The translations under genes and the position numbers were made by a program. Source: Paraburkholderia sp. BCC1884 (GTDB lineage Bacteria; Pseudomonadota; Gammaproteobacteria; Burkholderiales; Burkholderiaceae). From it: a stretch of DNA of 64,000 nucleotides. The notes beneath the pieces were generated by a model. It was not told the origin of the DNA, searched no databases, and saw only the letters and a list, made by a program, of their open reading frames with translations. The stretch spans positions 1,240,001 to 1,304,000 of the forward strand of contig NZ_CAAJGL010000068.1 of assembly GCF_900996225.1 (NCBI RefSeq), in the 5' to 3' direction. Shown here one piece after another: positions 1-9,400 of this stretch. Every line of letters starts with the position of its first letter. Within the stretch, counting starts at the first letter, position 1.

Positions 1-141
1 TCGCGCGGCCATCACCGAAGGCGTAAGTTCATATCCCAGTCGTCTGGGGTCAAGGCAGTTCGTCACAATACCGCCGGTACGTGGCCCATGCTTGGCACGT
101 TCTATCCCAAGGTGCTACCGGTTCTGGTGGGTTTCGCATGA
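1..141 (+). CDS. Possible C-terminal end of an unidentified protein (partial)
   Basis: Frame 1 is open from the window edge to a TGA at 139-141 and overlaps the ATG of the next gene by an ATGA junction, the usual signature of translational coupling. The visible 46 residues are basic at the start and hydrophobic at the end (PKVLPVLVGFA). They show no motif I recognise. The open frame is short, so this could be chance; the ATGA junction is the only real support. If real, it would be the first visible gene of the plus-strand operon running to 4676. Confidence 0.35.
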   Translation, partial: SRGHHRRRKFISQSSGVKAVRHNTAGTWPMLGTFYPKVLPVLVGFA

Positions 142-617
142 TTCGAAAGCTTTTAACGCCCGGCGCCCCTGTTGCTGAGACGAGTACGTTGCTGCGACCA
201 GTCTGTAGGCAATCAACGAGTCTGTCTCAAGACCAGATTAATGCACGACTTCGAGCCAAGCGCTCCACTGCGTACCTTGAAGCTATCGGGCGACTTGATG
301 CAGGTGGCCACACCCATAATCGACAGGCAGTCGAAGCACTGGTCGCCGCAATCACGGAAGAGTTTCCCGACATCGCCATCGATCAGCAACCGGTCGGAAT
401 CGTATCTAGGTGCTATCTCGGGGCGCCTTATGAGGTCCATATGCTGGACCGGGCGGGAAACATCATCCAGCACTACAAAAGTTTTGAATCGTTGCCGCCT
501 TTGCTGGCAAAAGGGCGCGCGTTAGCGATGCATGGCCAGTACGCGTTCGTTGAAGTTTATTTGGATAAGGTAATCGCCGTTACGTCGAGCGGCGACACTT
601 CGATCGTCAAGGGATGA
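138..617 (+). CDS. Hypothetical protein, 159 aa
   Basis: No family recognised. The start at 138 (MIRKLLTPG) is preferred to an upstream ATG at 81 because a GGTGGG-like ribosome site precedes it and it overlaps a possible upstream stop as ATGA. The N-terminal third is basic. The C-terminal half looks like a small alpha/beta domain with alternating hydrophobic strands (YEVHMLDRAGNIIQHYKSF, then YAFVEVYLDKVIAVTSS). No signal peptide or membrane segment. It ends one base before the next ATG at 619, so it is almost certainly co-transcribed with the coiled-coil membrane protein and the AAA+ ATPase downstream. Confidence 0.65.
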   Translation: MIRKLLTPGAPVAETSTLLRPVCRQSTSLSQDQINARLRAKRSTAYLEAIGRLDAGGHTHNRQAVEALVAAITEEFPDIAIDQQPVGIVSRCYLGAPYEVHMLDRAGNIIQHYKSFESLPPLLAKGRALAMHGQYAFVEVYLDKVIAVTSSGDTSIVKG

Positions 618-618
618 A

Positions 619-2337
619 ATGAGCACCACAGAACGAATTATTCAGGCGGCAGACCTTACTTTTATCAACAATAGCCTGAGAAGCCTCAATCGTGACATCG
701 AGGCTGTGTCTCAACAGGTAAACGGCGTTGGGACTGAGCTTGCTGACACAAGGTCAGAACTGGCACGGCTTGAACAGGCGTTCATGCAGTTTGTTGCCGC
801 CGACTTGCGCGCCAAGCAACTGGCACTCGCCGAAACGCGGCAGATCAAGATCCGGCAAGAACTGGAAACGACGTACGGGTACTACGCGGAAGTACGGCGA
901 CAGGCCACAGGCATCCTGCAGGCAGCGGATGTGAATGTTGTACGCGCTGAGACCATCAAATCTGCGACCGAAGGCCTGATGTTGTCGGCGCCGCGCTACT
1001 GGTTGGCCCCGGCTCTCGTAGCACTCGCTGCGTGGCTGAACGACCAGCACGACCTGGCGAAGCGAGCTTTGGCAGAAGCTGTGCGTCGCGACGACGAAAA
1101 GACTTCCCTGTTCTTTGCTCTCGTCAGCCGCCGCGCAGATCGCGGCGGTGCTTGCCGGGTTTGGCTGGACCGCTATTTTGGAATGCAAGACCCGAAAAGC
1201 CTTGACCGGCAAAGCGTTATTCTTGTTGACGCGCTCGCTAGCGGCATCTTTGGCGGGGAGGTTCGTCTGCAGTGCACACGACGCGTCGAATCGTGGGTCG
1301 AAGAGCTGTCAGCAGAGGTCGGCTTTGTGGAAGCGCAACGCCATCAATGGAGCGATGGCCTGCTCACGAAACTTCCGGAAAACGACAACTCTCAGCGTTA
1401 CCGGCATCTTGCGCGTTTCAGCCCGACATGGTCTGCGTTAAACCATTCACTTAACGAGGCGACGCTTCACGAAGTCGTTCGTGATCATTTTGTTGGCATA
1501 TTTGACGGCGCGTTGACGCCGGCACGCAACATCGAAGCCGCAGTTGATGATCTTCTTGATTCATTGGTGAAGAACTTCGATGACGAGGAGTTGCCTTTGC
1601 GTCGCGAAGACCGCCTCAACCAGCTGATCATCGAGAAATCAGGTGATTGGGACGCTGCACAGCGCAAACAGGCGTTGGAAACGACGATATTGGACGAGCG
1701 TGTGAGTTTCACCCAGTTGCTAACCAATGCGGCGATGAATCCGCAGTTGAGCAAGGCAACGCGTGCAACGCAGCGATATGCCACTGCTTTGTCCCGCACT
1801 TGGATTCGGGATGCCCATGATGACTTGACGGCCTCTTTCCGTGCACGTGTTCCATCCGATGTCGCCTTGTCTATTGAAGGATGGACAGGCTCGACCCGCA
1901 GCGGGGAGAACGAGGAAGAACTGGTTGGAAAACTCGGCGCTCACCTGGATGCCGAGCGCGATGCGGCGTTGGCAAAGCTGAAGATCGGATTCAAGCAATG
2001 GGCAGCGATTGCATTCGGCGTTCTCATGATCGTCTGTTCTATTTCTGCGGGCTGGTTCCTTGCGCTGATTGGTGTTGCTTCCATCGGGTGGTTCTTCGCG
2101 GAGAAACAGAAAATTGCGAAAGCCAAGGTGCGGGTCGCCGAAGAAGCCGCGAAAAAGAAAGAGCAGTGCGAGCAGGCATTGAAGGCTTGCCTGGCTGAAC
2201 TCGTCGAGTGGCGCCGCGAGCATGCGCGGCGAGACGCAATTGCTGTCGAGGTTACGAATTTCATAGATTCAATTTCGCCTGACCAACATATTCTCGCGTC
2301 CCACGACAACGTCCGTCGCGTTATCTCTGCAGCCTGA
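619..2337 (+). CDS. Coiled-coil protein with a C-terminal membrane hairpin, 572 aa
   Basis: Residues 15-80 form a heptad-rich coiled coil (SLRSLNRDIEAVSQQVNGV onward). A largely helical middle follows, with an alanine/leucine-rich helix near 135-150. Two closely spaced hydrophobic helices at roughly 462-495 (AAIAFGVLMIVCSISAGW, FLALIGVASIGWFF) form a membrane hairpin, and a charged lysine/glutamate coiled coil ends the protein. No nucleotide-binding motif is visible. The layout suggests a membrane-anchored sensor or scaffold, which is inference only. It lies one base after the preceding gene and 14 bases before the next, in the operon that ends with the AAA+ ATPase. Confidence 0.75.
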   Translation: MSTTERIIQAADLTFINNSLRSLNRDIEAVSQQVNGVGTELADTRSELARLEQAFMQFVAADLRAKQLALAETRQIKIRQELETTYGYYAEVRRQATGILQAADVNVVRAETIKSATEGLMLSAPRYWLAPALVALAAWLNDQHDLAKRALAEAVRRDDEKTSLFFALVSRRADRGGACRVWLDRYFGMQDPKSLDRQSVILVDALASGIFGGEVRLQCTRRVESWVEELSAEVGFVEAQRHQWSDGLLTKLPENDNSQRYRHLARFSPTWSALNHSLNEATLHEVVRDHFVGIFDGALTPARNIEAAVDDLLDSLVKNFDDEELPLRREDRLNQLIIEKSGDWDAAQRKQALETTILDERVSFTQLLTNAAMNPQLSKATRATQRYATALSRTWIRDAHDDLTASFRARVPSDVALSIEGWTGSTRSGENEEELVGKLGAHLDAERDAALAKLKIGFKQWAAIAFGVLMIVCSISAGWFLALIGVASIGWFFAEKQKIAKAKVRVAEEAAKKKEQCEQALKACLAELVEWRREHARRDAIAVEVTNFIDSISPDQHILASHDNVRRVISAA

Positions 2338-2351
2338 CAGGAAATATTACG

Positions 2352-2540
2352 ATGAACCGCCAATTTTTGAGTGAATCCAGCGACTCGCCCACGCAAAACC
2401 AACCGGCAGCTCAACCGACGTCAACCACGCAGTCTACGGAGCGGCTCATGTCGGAGCGTTCGTTTCATGAGGCGTTAGCCGGAGCATTTCCGGAGTGGGA
2501 TCTGCTGCCCGCGACGCCGTTTGTACGCCGTGTAAAGTAA
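2352..2540 (+). CDS. Small hypothetical protein, 62 aa
   Basis: An AGGA ribosome site lies about nine bases before the ATG. The first half is a low-complexity Ser/Thr/Gln/Pro stretch, probably disordered. The second half (SERSFHEALAGAFPEWDLLPATPFVRRVK) is a short conserved-looking helix plus tail that could dock onto a partner. No family recognised. It sits 14 bases after the coiled-coil membrane protein and 16 bases before the next gene, so it belongs to the same operon. Small size makes it uncertain; ribosome site and tight spacing favour it. Confidence 0.55.
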   Translation: MNRQFLSESSDSPTQNQPAAQPTSTTQSTERLMSERSFHEALAGAFPEWDLLPATPFVRRVK

Positions 2541-2556
2541 TCGAGCCGACACTGCC

Positions 2557-3117
2557 ATGAAAACTCCAGTGACCTATGCTGATTGGTCGGTCTGCCTGGA
2601 CACGTTTGAGGCTGGCACCAATGATGACGAAGCGATCGACGCGATGAGTATCGGGTCGCTTAGTTGGACCGGCGGTGTCGCTCCGCTTTTCGCGAGAAGA
2701 GTCAGCGAAGCGGTTGATTCGCGGTTAAAGCGTATTGCGGACGGCATGTCGCGTGCGCTGCGGCTTGGTGGCGATACGACGACGCTCGCAAGGGCCATGC
2801 TCGATGCACGCCAGAAGCTCGCTACAGTGTATCGATTGGCAGCATTGCCTGTCTTCGCGGATGAGCTGAGAGAAAGTCTCCAGAAACAGGTCGGGCAATA
2901 CGCCCAGACTGCCCAGCAGGCACTGGAAGATAGCGCGAAGCATGACCGCTCAGGTCACTTGGCCAGCACCATTCGGAACAGCAGCCTGCTTCATTATCAG
3001 GCGACCGCAGCGGCTGCAACTGTCGTGGAAGGTGACAGGGCGCTTGCTGTCGGCGCTCCCTCGAATTACGGAAATAGCGCTGGTTCTGCGCAACGCCGCC
3101 GAAAAATTCTTGCATAA
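2557..3117 (+). CDS. Hypothetical helical protein, 186 aa
   Basis: No family recognised. Predominantly alpha-helical, with long amphipathic helices between residues 45 and 135 (AVDSRLKRIADGMSRALRL, ARAMLDARQKLATVYRLAA). The C-terminal 50 residues are alanine-rich and then Gly/Ser/Asn-rich, probably flexible. No signal peptide or membrane helix. It ends two bases before the ATG of the AAA+ ATPase, so the two are likely translated together and may form a complex, an inference from spacing only. Confidence 0.65.
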   Translation: MKTPVTYADWSVCLDTFEAGTNDDEAIDAMSIGSLSWTGGVAPLFARRVSEAVDSRLKRIADGMSRALRLGGDTTTLARAMLDARQKLATVYRLAALPVFADELRESLQKQVGQYAQTAQQALEDSAKHDRSGHLASTIRNSSLLHYQATAAAATVVEGDRALAVGAPSNYGNSAGSAQRRRKILA

Positions 3118-3119
3118 CC

Positions 3120-4676
3120 ATGAGTGATACAAACGAATTTCGCAGTACGCTGACGCGTTATCTGAAGGCACGAGTGCCCTTCATTTCGATCCGTAGCGCT
3201 GAGCGCTCACGCATACTCGATATCCTCCGCGAAATTGCGCAAGGCCTTAGCAATGCACCGATATATGTCCATACGCTATCCCAAGGGACGAAGGACCTGG
3301 TGAGTGGCCGGGTCACAAACGAGGACCGTTCCCTGGTTGGGGCGCTCGATCACGCAAGTCAGCAGATTGGACAAAGGCAAAATCTTACGTTTGTGCTTAC
3401 CGAATCACCCGACTCGGAAGACGACACGCCGTTTGCCCGTCAGTTGCAGGACACGGTCATGCTGGCAGCGGAAAGCGGCGGGGTTGTCGTCATCATCACG
3501 ACGACGCCGGTCTGGGGACAGTTGCAGCGCCTTGGAATGTCGCTGACCTTGTCTGCTCCCTCCGAAGACGAGATGCTGGAAATCATCCGTGAGCAAATTG
3601 GAGCATATCGGGCGGACTACCGCATTGAATGGGACGAGGCGGATGAGAAGGAGGCTGCTGCAATTCTGACCGGGATTTCGCGAATCGAGGCCGAGAACAT
3701 TATTGCGACGCTGTTGGCGAATGGCAGTATTGTCAAGGACGACCTCGTCCAGTTGACTCAGGCGAAAGACCGCATATTTGCTGATATTTCTGGCATTGAA
3801 CGCGTTCAGGTTCGAGGCTCTGAACTCAATGTGGGCGGCCTGGGCGGTCTCAAAGCCTGGCTCGACAAGGAGCGTCCGCTTCTCACAGCCGACTTACGCG
3901 AGCGTGGCATTCGCCCACCGCGCGGAGTCCTACTTGTCGGTGTGCCGGGCTGCGGGAAATCTCTTTCAGCCAAAGCAATTGCGCATAACTGGAAGATGCC
4001 GCTATACAGGCTCGATTTGTCTACGATTCATGGTCAGTATCTCGGTCAGAGCGAAGGGCGACTTAAAGAGGCGCTCAGCACCGCCGATCACGTGGCTCCT
4101 TGCGTGTTGTGGATCGATGAGATTGAGAAGGGCCTAGCTGGTGCAACGCAAGGGTCCGGCGACGGTGGCACGTCGACTCGCCTGGTCGGGCAATTTCTTT
4201 ATTGGCTTCAGGAAGCTAGGTCCCGGGTGTTCGTTGTCGCAACGGCGAATGATGTCTCGCGTTTGCCGCCAGAACTGCTCCGACGCGGTCGGTTTGATGA
4301 GCTCTTTTTTGTCGACTTGCCGACGCCGGACGAACGTAGGGAAATCATCCAGATTTATGCCCGTCGTGGGCTTAAATACGAGATGAACGACAGCCTCATG
4401 ACCGAACTTGTCGAAATATCAGAGGGCTTTGCTGGCTCCGACTTGGAGTCGGCGGTCCGTGAAGTCGTAAAAGAGGCGTTTCTGAGCGGAGACGCAGCAG
4501 TATCGGATGATTTATTCCGGCGGAGCTTCCAGAACGTCGTTCCCTTGTCGAAGACGAGCCCTGAGCAAATTGATGGCATTCGTGCCTGGGGCCGTGAGAG
4601 GGCTGTGCCTGCATCCGGGATTCCGATTGGGGGAGCTGCGCTGCATCAGCGCAGCCGGCGTGCGGTTCTTGCGTGA
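3120..4676 (+). CDS. AAA+ ATPase, Ycf46-like
   Basis: A classic AAA ATPase with an N-terminal domain resembling the Ycf46 family. Residues 1-250 carry the Ycf46-type region ([20 protein letters not shown]). Walker A is GVPGCGKS near 274, Walker [11 protein letters not shown] near 330, sensor 1 VFVVATAN near 370 and an arginine finger [11 protein letters not shown] near 388, so it should hydrolyse ATP. AAA proteins of this kind remodel or unfold partner proteins; the partner here is unknown. The Ycf46-like ending [10 protein letters not shown] is followed by about 19 residues that resemble read-through into the degenerate repeat at 4704-5120, so the original stop may be lost. Last gene of the plus-strand operon. 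Confidence 0.88.
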   Translation: MSDTNEFRSTLTRYLKARVPFISIRSAERSRILDILREIAQGLSNAPIYVHTLSQGTKDLVSGRVTNEDRSLVGALDHASQQIGQRQNLTFVLTESPDSEDDTPFARQLQDTVMLAAESGGVVVIITTTPVWGQLQRLGMSLTLSAPSEDEMLEIIREQIGAYRADYRIEWDEADEKEAAAILTGISRIEAENIIATLLANGSIVKDDLVQLTQAKDRIFADISGIERVQVRGSELNVGGLGGLKAWLDKERPLLTADLRERGIRPPRGVLLVGVPGCGKSLSAKAIAHNWKMPLYRLDLSTIHGQYLGQSEGRLKEALSTADHVAPCVLWIDEIEKGLAGATQGSGDGGTSTRLVGQFLYWLQEARSRVFVVATANDVSRLPPELLRRGRFDELFFVDLPTPDERREIIQIYARRGLKYEMNDSLMTELVEISEGFAGSDLESAVREVVKEAFLSGDAAVSDDLFRRSFQNVVPLSKTSPEQIDGIRAWGRERAVPASGIPIGGAALHQRSRRAVLA

Positions 4677-4703
4677 GCGCAGGCGTTGTTGTCGCGGTAA
4701 ATC

Positions 4704-5120
4704 GATCCTGATCGACCACGACTACACGTCGACCATCGGTGCGGTGAAATATGCAACGCGACGGGGCTGGAGTGTGCATGCTGCTGCAGCGGGTGTCATT
4801 GCCCGCCGCGGGCAGAACTTGACTGAACGTCTGCCAGGCGCCGGCACGGTGATCCGTGTTCCGGTGCGCGGTGGCCGTCACGCCCTCGAGCTACCTGCAA
4901 GGATAGCGGGAGATTCGCGTGTGGCCAGCTGGCGCAGCATTCATGCGGCGTATAGAGGTGTGGGGCGCGGGCAGTGGCTCGCCACTCGGGGCGGCAAGCC
5001 GGCAAGCCGCGCCGGAGTGCGAAGGGTACCCATGGTGCTGGCGCTTGCGCCAGCACCCTTAGCAGGGGCAACCGTTCGCCCTGTGACGACAGTCTGCATG
5101 AGCAGATTTGTGCACGTTGA
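4704..5120 (+). repeat. Degenerate repeat family, copy A (decayed coding remnant)
   Basis: The 450 bases between the convergent operons hold no intact gene but do hold broken coding sequence. Bases 4704-4860 translate in one frame as ILIDHDYTSTIGAVKYAT ... ERLPGAGTV, matching the minus strand at 40396-40572 (DQSSTVGAVKYA ... ERLPGTDTV). Bases 5001-5120 translate in another frame as SRGNRSPCDDSLHEQICAR then stop, matching the minus strand at 16684-16810 (SRDNRSPCDDNLREQIRAC then stop). The frame change inside this copy shows decay. I do not recognise the parent gene. Confidence 0.6.
5034..5057. terminator. Perfect 11-bp hairpin between convergent operons
   Basis: GGTGCTGGCGC, a two-base TT loop, then the exact reverse complement GCGCCAGCACC. 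It lies between the stop of the AAA+ ATPase (4676) and the stop of the coiled-coil gene (5130), where a shared terminator is expected. There is no following T tract on either strand, so it is at best a poor intrinsic terminator and may simply be part of the repeat remnant. Confidence 0.4.
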
Positions 5121-5129
5121 TGCATCCGG

Positions 5130-6479
5130 TCATTCCCAAGTATTCTTGTGGGAGAACGAATCTCTTGCTTCTATCTCTGTTTCTAAAACCTTAAGTGGTA
5201 CTTGTCCGACGGCTAAAGCACGTTCGATCAGTAGATTGTTTCCGTCTCTGGCAACAAGCTCCTGAAGCCGCGTAAATTCGCCACACCAAATGGTCTCGAC
5301 GTCCTTATCGCGGCTCGCGTCGCGACTTTCACTCAAAGCAACCGCGCGAACCTGTAGGCGACTCGTCTCGGCCTGGCCGCCGACCTCTACGCCATATCCT
5401 GGCAGCGACGGTTTGCGCAGCACGATCCGCCCGTCCTTTGCCCACGAGGTGGTCATGCCCTCACGGACCTCGTATCCAAGTTTGGCCAATCCCTGAAGTA
5501 TGACCTCCCGGCGGGATTGGGCGGCCCTTCGCTGCGCCTCGGCACTGGCGAGCGCACGACACTTTTCTGTCAACACAGCTAACCGGTTGGCCGGGGTGCT
5601 GGCATCGCATGCAGAAATCGCTTCCCGCAAGGTTGTCGCTTCGGCCGTATCGACTTCCGTGAGTTCCAGTGACAGTTCGGCGAGCTGCACCCGTATGGCC
5701 TGTTGGTGTCGCACGACTTCAATTGCACTGGACATATCGAGAATCAGGCTGTCGAGCAGCAAAGACTTGCGTGCCTCATTTGCCTCCGACTCAATTGAAT
5801 TCAGGCGCTGCAAATAACCGGAGGTCCTCACGGCGCCTAGCACCGTTTGCGCCTCAGCTATCTGACCGTCGACCCGATCAAGCAGGAGGTCGAGAGAGGA
5901 GGGTGCGCGGTTCTTCGTCTTCCATGCTTCGAAGCTTTGGTCCGCGTTGAACTCCTTGAGCCGCCCAATCAGTTCCTGCTGTGTCGCGCTCAAGCCCGTC
6001 GGGCTGCCTGGCACTAGGAGGTTGAAGCACTGCGCGAGAATCGATTCGGCGTCGCTCAACGCGCCGCCGGTCGCGACCGACTGAAGCTGCTCCTTGAGAT
6101 CCAGGGGAATCACGACACCTCGGGCTTCGAGAGATCTAAGAAGAGTCGAAGCGTTATCCCTTCCCTGGCGCTCCCGCTTACGTGCGATTACCGCCTTTTC
6201 GATGGCGACACGCTCGCGCCGGAGCAGGTCACTTTTCAGAAAGGAAATCTCGTCCGGAACACCTTTTTGCAGTTCCATGAAGGCGTCGCGGGTGATCAGG
6301 CTGGCAATAGCCTCTCGTCTTCTGAGCGTCGCAGCGATTTCCTCGTCAGTAAGTTCGCCGGAGCGCTTCCCCTCGCTGATCCAATGAGCAATTGCCTGAT
6401 CCAGCTGTCGGAGATGCCCTTCGCAGATGGCCAGGATTTCCTCGCGCGTTACGATTTTCACAACCTTCGGACCGCTCAT
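5130..6479 (-). CDS. Coiled-coil hypothetical protein, 449 aa
   Basis: No named family recognised. The N-terminus begins MSGPKVVKIVTREEI and is followed by helical, charged sequence to about residue 330 with several coiled-coil segments. The C-terminal 110 residues look like a compact alpha/beta domain (GYEVREGMTTSWAKDGRIVL, then YGVEVGGQAETSRLQVRAVAL). No Walker motif, signal peptide or membrane segment. Its ATG overlaps the stop of the 2100-residue kinase-helicase gene as ATGA, so the two are translationally coupled. It may be a regulatory or scaffold subunit for the helicase, an inference from the coupling. Confidence 0.75.
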   Translation of the reverse strand: MSGPKVVKIVTREEILAICEGHLRQLDQAIAHWISEGKRSGELTDEEIAATLRRREAIASLITRDAFMELQKGVPDEISFLKSDLLRRERVAIEKAVIARKRERQGRDNASTLLRSLEARGVVIPLDLKEQLQSVATGGALSDAESILAQCFNLLVPGSPTGLSATQQELIGRLKEFNADQSFEAWKTKNRAPSSLDLLLDRVDGQIAEAQTVLGAVRTSGYLQRLNSIESEANEARKSLLLDSLILDMSSAIEVVRHQQAIRVQLAELSLELTEVDTAEATTLREAISACDASTPANRLAVLTEKCRALASAEAQRRAAQSRREVILQGLAKLGYEVREGMTTSWAKDGRIVLRKPSLPGYGVEVGGQAETSRLQVRAVALSESRDASRDKDVETIWCGEFTRLQELVARDGNNLLIERALAVGQVPLKVLETEIEARDSFSHKNTWE

Positions 6480-9400
6480 GCCTCCACCTCCATGCTGAGC
6501 GACGCTTCAATCGCCGCCTTCAGCCGTTCTCGCTCTTCGCCGCCGTTGTGATACCACGCTTGAGAAGATACCCGGTGCAGACGGGGGATTGCCCGACGTA
6601 GGACCGAGGGGCGCCAGATTTCTCTCGCACGTGCGCGCTGGAGGAGTACGTGACGGGGCGCATCGCATTCGATTCCGATTGCGTAGAGACCGGTTTCAGG
6701 GTCTGCGATCGCGAAATCCATCCCGAACGCGTCTCCTTCCTGCGCAGAAACGGGCGAGAGACCTAGCGAGCGGATGTACTGGAGGACGTCGTTCGCAAAG
6801 CCATCGGCCTTTTTGCCGTCGTCGAGCCTAGCATGGGCCCGCTCACTGGAGAGGCGCCCGAGGAGGGCCCGGCCCGCTGGCAGTTCGCCGTTCGACATCG
6901 CGCGCGCGTACTCCATGTAGCCTTGAAGGTAGTCGCGCGGAATCGCAGGCTTGCGCTGGGTGTTAAGCATGTCGGAGATGTCGCGGATCGGCATCGATGT
7001 CACAAGTACGACCTTCTTTCGGGCACGAGTCACCGCAACATTCAGCCGGCGCTCACCACCTTTCTGTCCCAGCACGCCGAAATTACGACGGAATGTACCT
7101 TGGCTGTTGCGTCCAAAGGTCGTCGAAAAAACGATGACGTCCCGTTCATCGCCCTGGACGTTTTCGACGTTCTTCACGAACGCGCCCATGTCTTCTCCAC
7201 CTTCGACGCGATCGCGTTCCTCCAGATAGGCGTCACGGAAACTGGCGTCTTCCTCAGCGCGCATTGCTAACGTCTCTTCGATGAGATCAGCCTGTTTGCG
7301 GTTGAATGTCACAACTCCGACCGAAGGCCGCTCGGCGAACGGCTGCTGCCAGAGCTGCGCGAGATACTCGACCACGCGCTTTGCCTCCGTCGCATTAGTC
7401 TGCTGTTCGTACAGACCGTGCACCTGGATGAGTTCGATTGGTTTGACTTCACGGACCTTTTCGTCGGGATGGCGAACTGGAACGCTCAGGTTATTCTCAT
7501 AGAACGCCGCATTGGAATAGCTAATAAGCTCGCGGTAGGCGGACCGATAGTGAATCTGGAGCGTCGACGTAGGCAATGCCGTACGCGCAAGCTGAAGCAG
7601 GTCAGGGCAGTCCTTGATTTCTCGCCGGTTCCATGTGTCTTCAAAGAGTTCGCGCTCCTCCTCCGTTGCATCCTCTTCGGGCTGTTCGCCGTCAAAAAGC
7701 TCCGTCTCGTCGCTCTCGGCACGACTGGAGAAGAACGTGGTAGGCGGCATCTGCTTTTCGTCGCCACTAACAATGGAGACGCTCCCACGGAACAGCGTCG
7801 GCAGGGCGAACTCGACAGGCATCTGCGATGCTTCGTCGTAGACGACTGAGTCAAACAGGTTTGACTTGAGCGGCAGCACGCGGCTGGCAACGTCCGGGTT
7901 CATGAGCCATACTGGCCTGAGTGCCATCAGTCCGAGACGCGCGCCCAGTTCGATGAATTCACGAAGACGCCGTGAGCGCTTACCGGTCAGGCGAGTGACG
8001 TCTTCCCAGTCGTGTAGGGAACTGAGTCTTCCCCGCTCGATACCCTCGCGCAGGACATCGCGGTTGAGGCCACGCATCTGCTCGTCTGCCGCCGCCAGCG
8101 CCTCAATCTTCGCTGCGGTTTCTCCCTGATCAAGGAGCAACTCGGGATTTTCCTGCTCCATTCTGCGCTTCCAGCCCAACCGGGCTTCCCGGTTAATCAG
8201 ACGCCGAACTTCGAAGTCAAGGTCCTCAGGGCGTATTACGCCGAGAGCCGCTTCGTGGCCACGCATCAGGGCGAAGATTTCGAGGGCGGCTTGATTCAGA
8301 TGCCGCGCGCGGGTCCGGAACTGCTGGTAGGCAGCCAACGTAGGCAGGGAATCCTTGATTCGGTTCAACGGCGCCAGATAGCTGATGTTTTGAGCGATGG
8401 CGGTCGTGCAGGCTTCGAACAGTTCCGGGGAGAGCCAGTCTTCCAGAGCCCCCAACGCCTGCCGGCTGTGCTGACGCGCGTTGTGGCGCACGAAAGCCGC
8501 CTCGAATCCGTCCAGCAGCTGTTCGACCGGGGCACGGTCGCCCGTCATGACCGCCGAGTCGAACTCGTCACCACGCGGCGCAATCGCCAGATGTTGGGCG
8601 AGTTCACGGATTTCTTCAAGCTGGCGAAGGCGGGTTAGGCACTCCTCGGAGAGCGTTGGTCCGCAACCCTCATCGACCGTCCCGAGGCGCAGCGCCTGGC
8701 TAATCGTGTTCAATGATGTACGCAACGGACGCCACTTCTGCTCCAGGCGGGCAGCATCACGAATGTGCCCAAGCGTGTCGTTTGACGCCGATGCGCCCAG
8801 AGCCACCGCGAATTTCAGTAGTGCCTTACGCCGCACGTAGGTTGCGGGGTTAAAGCGGCTAAAGAAGGTGGGCGCGCGGGTCGCGAGTGTGGCCCGTACT
8901 TCGATGCCAGCCAGTTCAGGAGCCGGCAGACGGGCGAGGGCGGGTGAGAGCGCCGCATCGAATGCGCCGCCGTCAATCTGGACAAGGGTGCTGTGTAAGT
9001 CCTTTAGCGCCGCATAATGGATATGCCCCGGGGCATCGGACCTGTCTGCAGGCCGGAACAACGGTAACCATTGAGCAAGCGACTTGCGCTGCACGTCGTC
9101 GAGATCGACGAGCCGCCGCGCGTTGGCATCAAGCCAGGCCCGATATGGCGCCGGGTCATCGATATCAAACCTGGCGGGGTGCGCGGCCAAGGTGTCGATT
9201 CGATGTTGCTCGGCCTCAAGGAACGACGCAAAAGCGGCCTGGAATTCCTTGATTGTCGCTGAGTCGGTGGCAAAGTGTTTGAGCTGGACGAGAGCGCTGC
9301 CTTCGTAGCGAGCCGGCAGCCAGTATCGGGCAAGAGGCGCGCATTGCTCCTCCAGTGTGGTGAGCGACGAAATGTCCATCGCAGACAACTTTGTTCGAAG

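Noticed and set aside
4507..5265. A 252-residue plus-strand frame between the convergent operons
   Set aside because: It overlaps the end of the AAA+ gene in another frame, and its similarity to the other repeats breaks frame partway, so it is decayed sequence.
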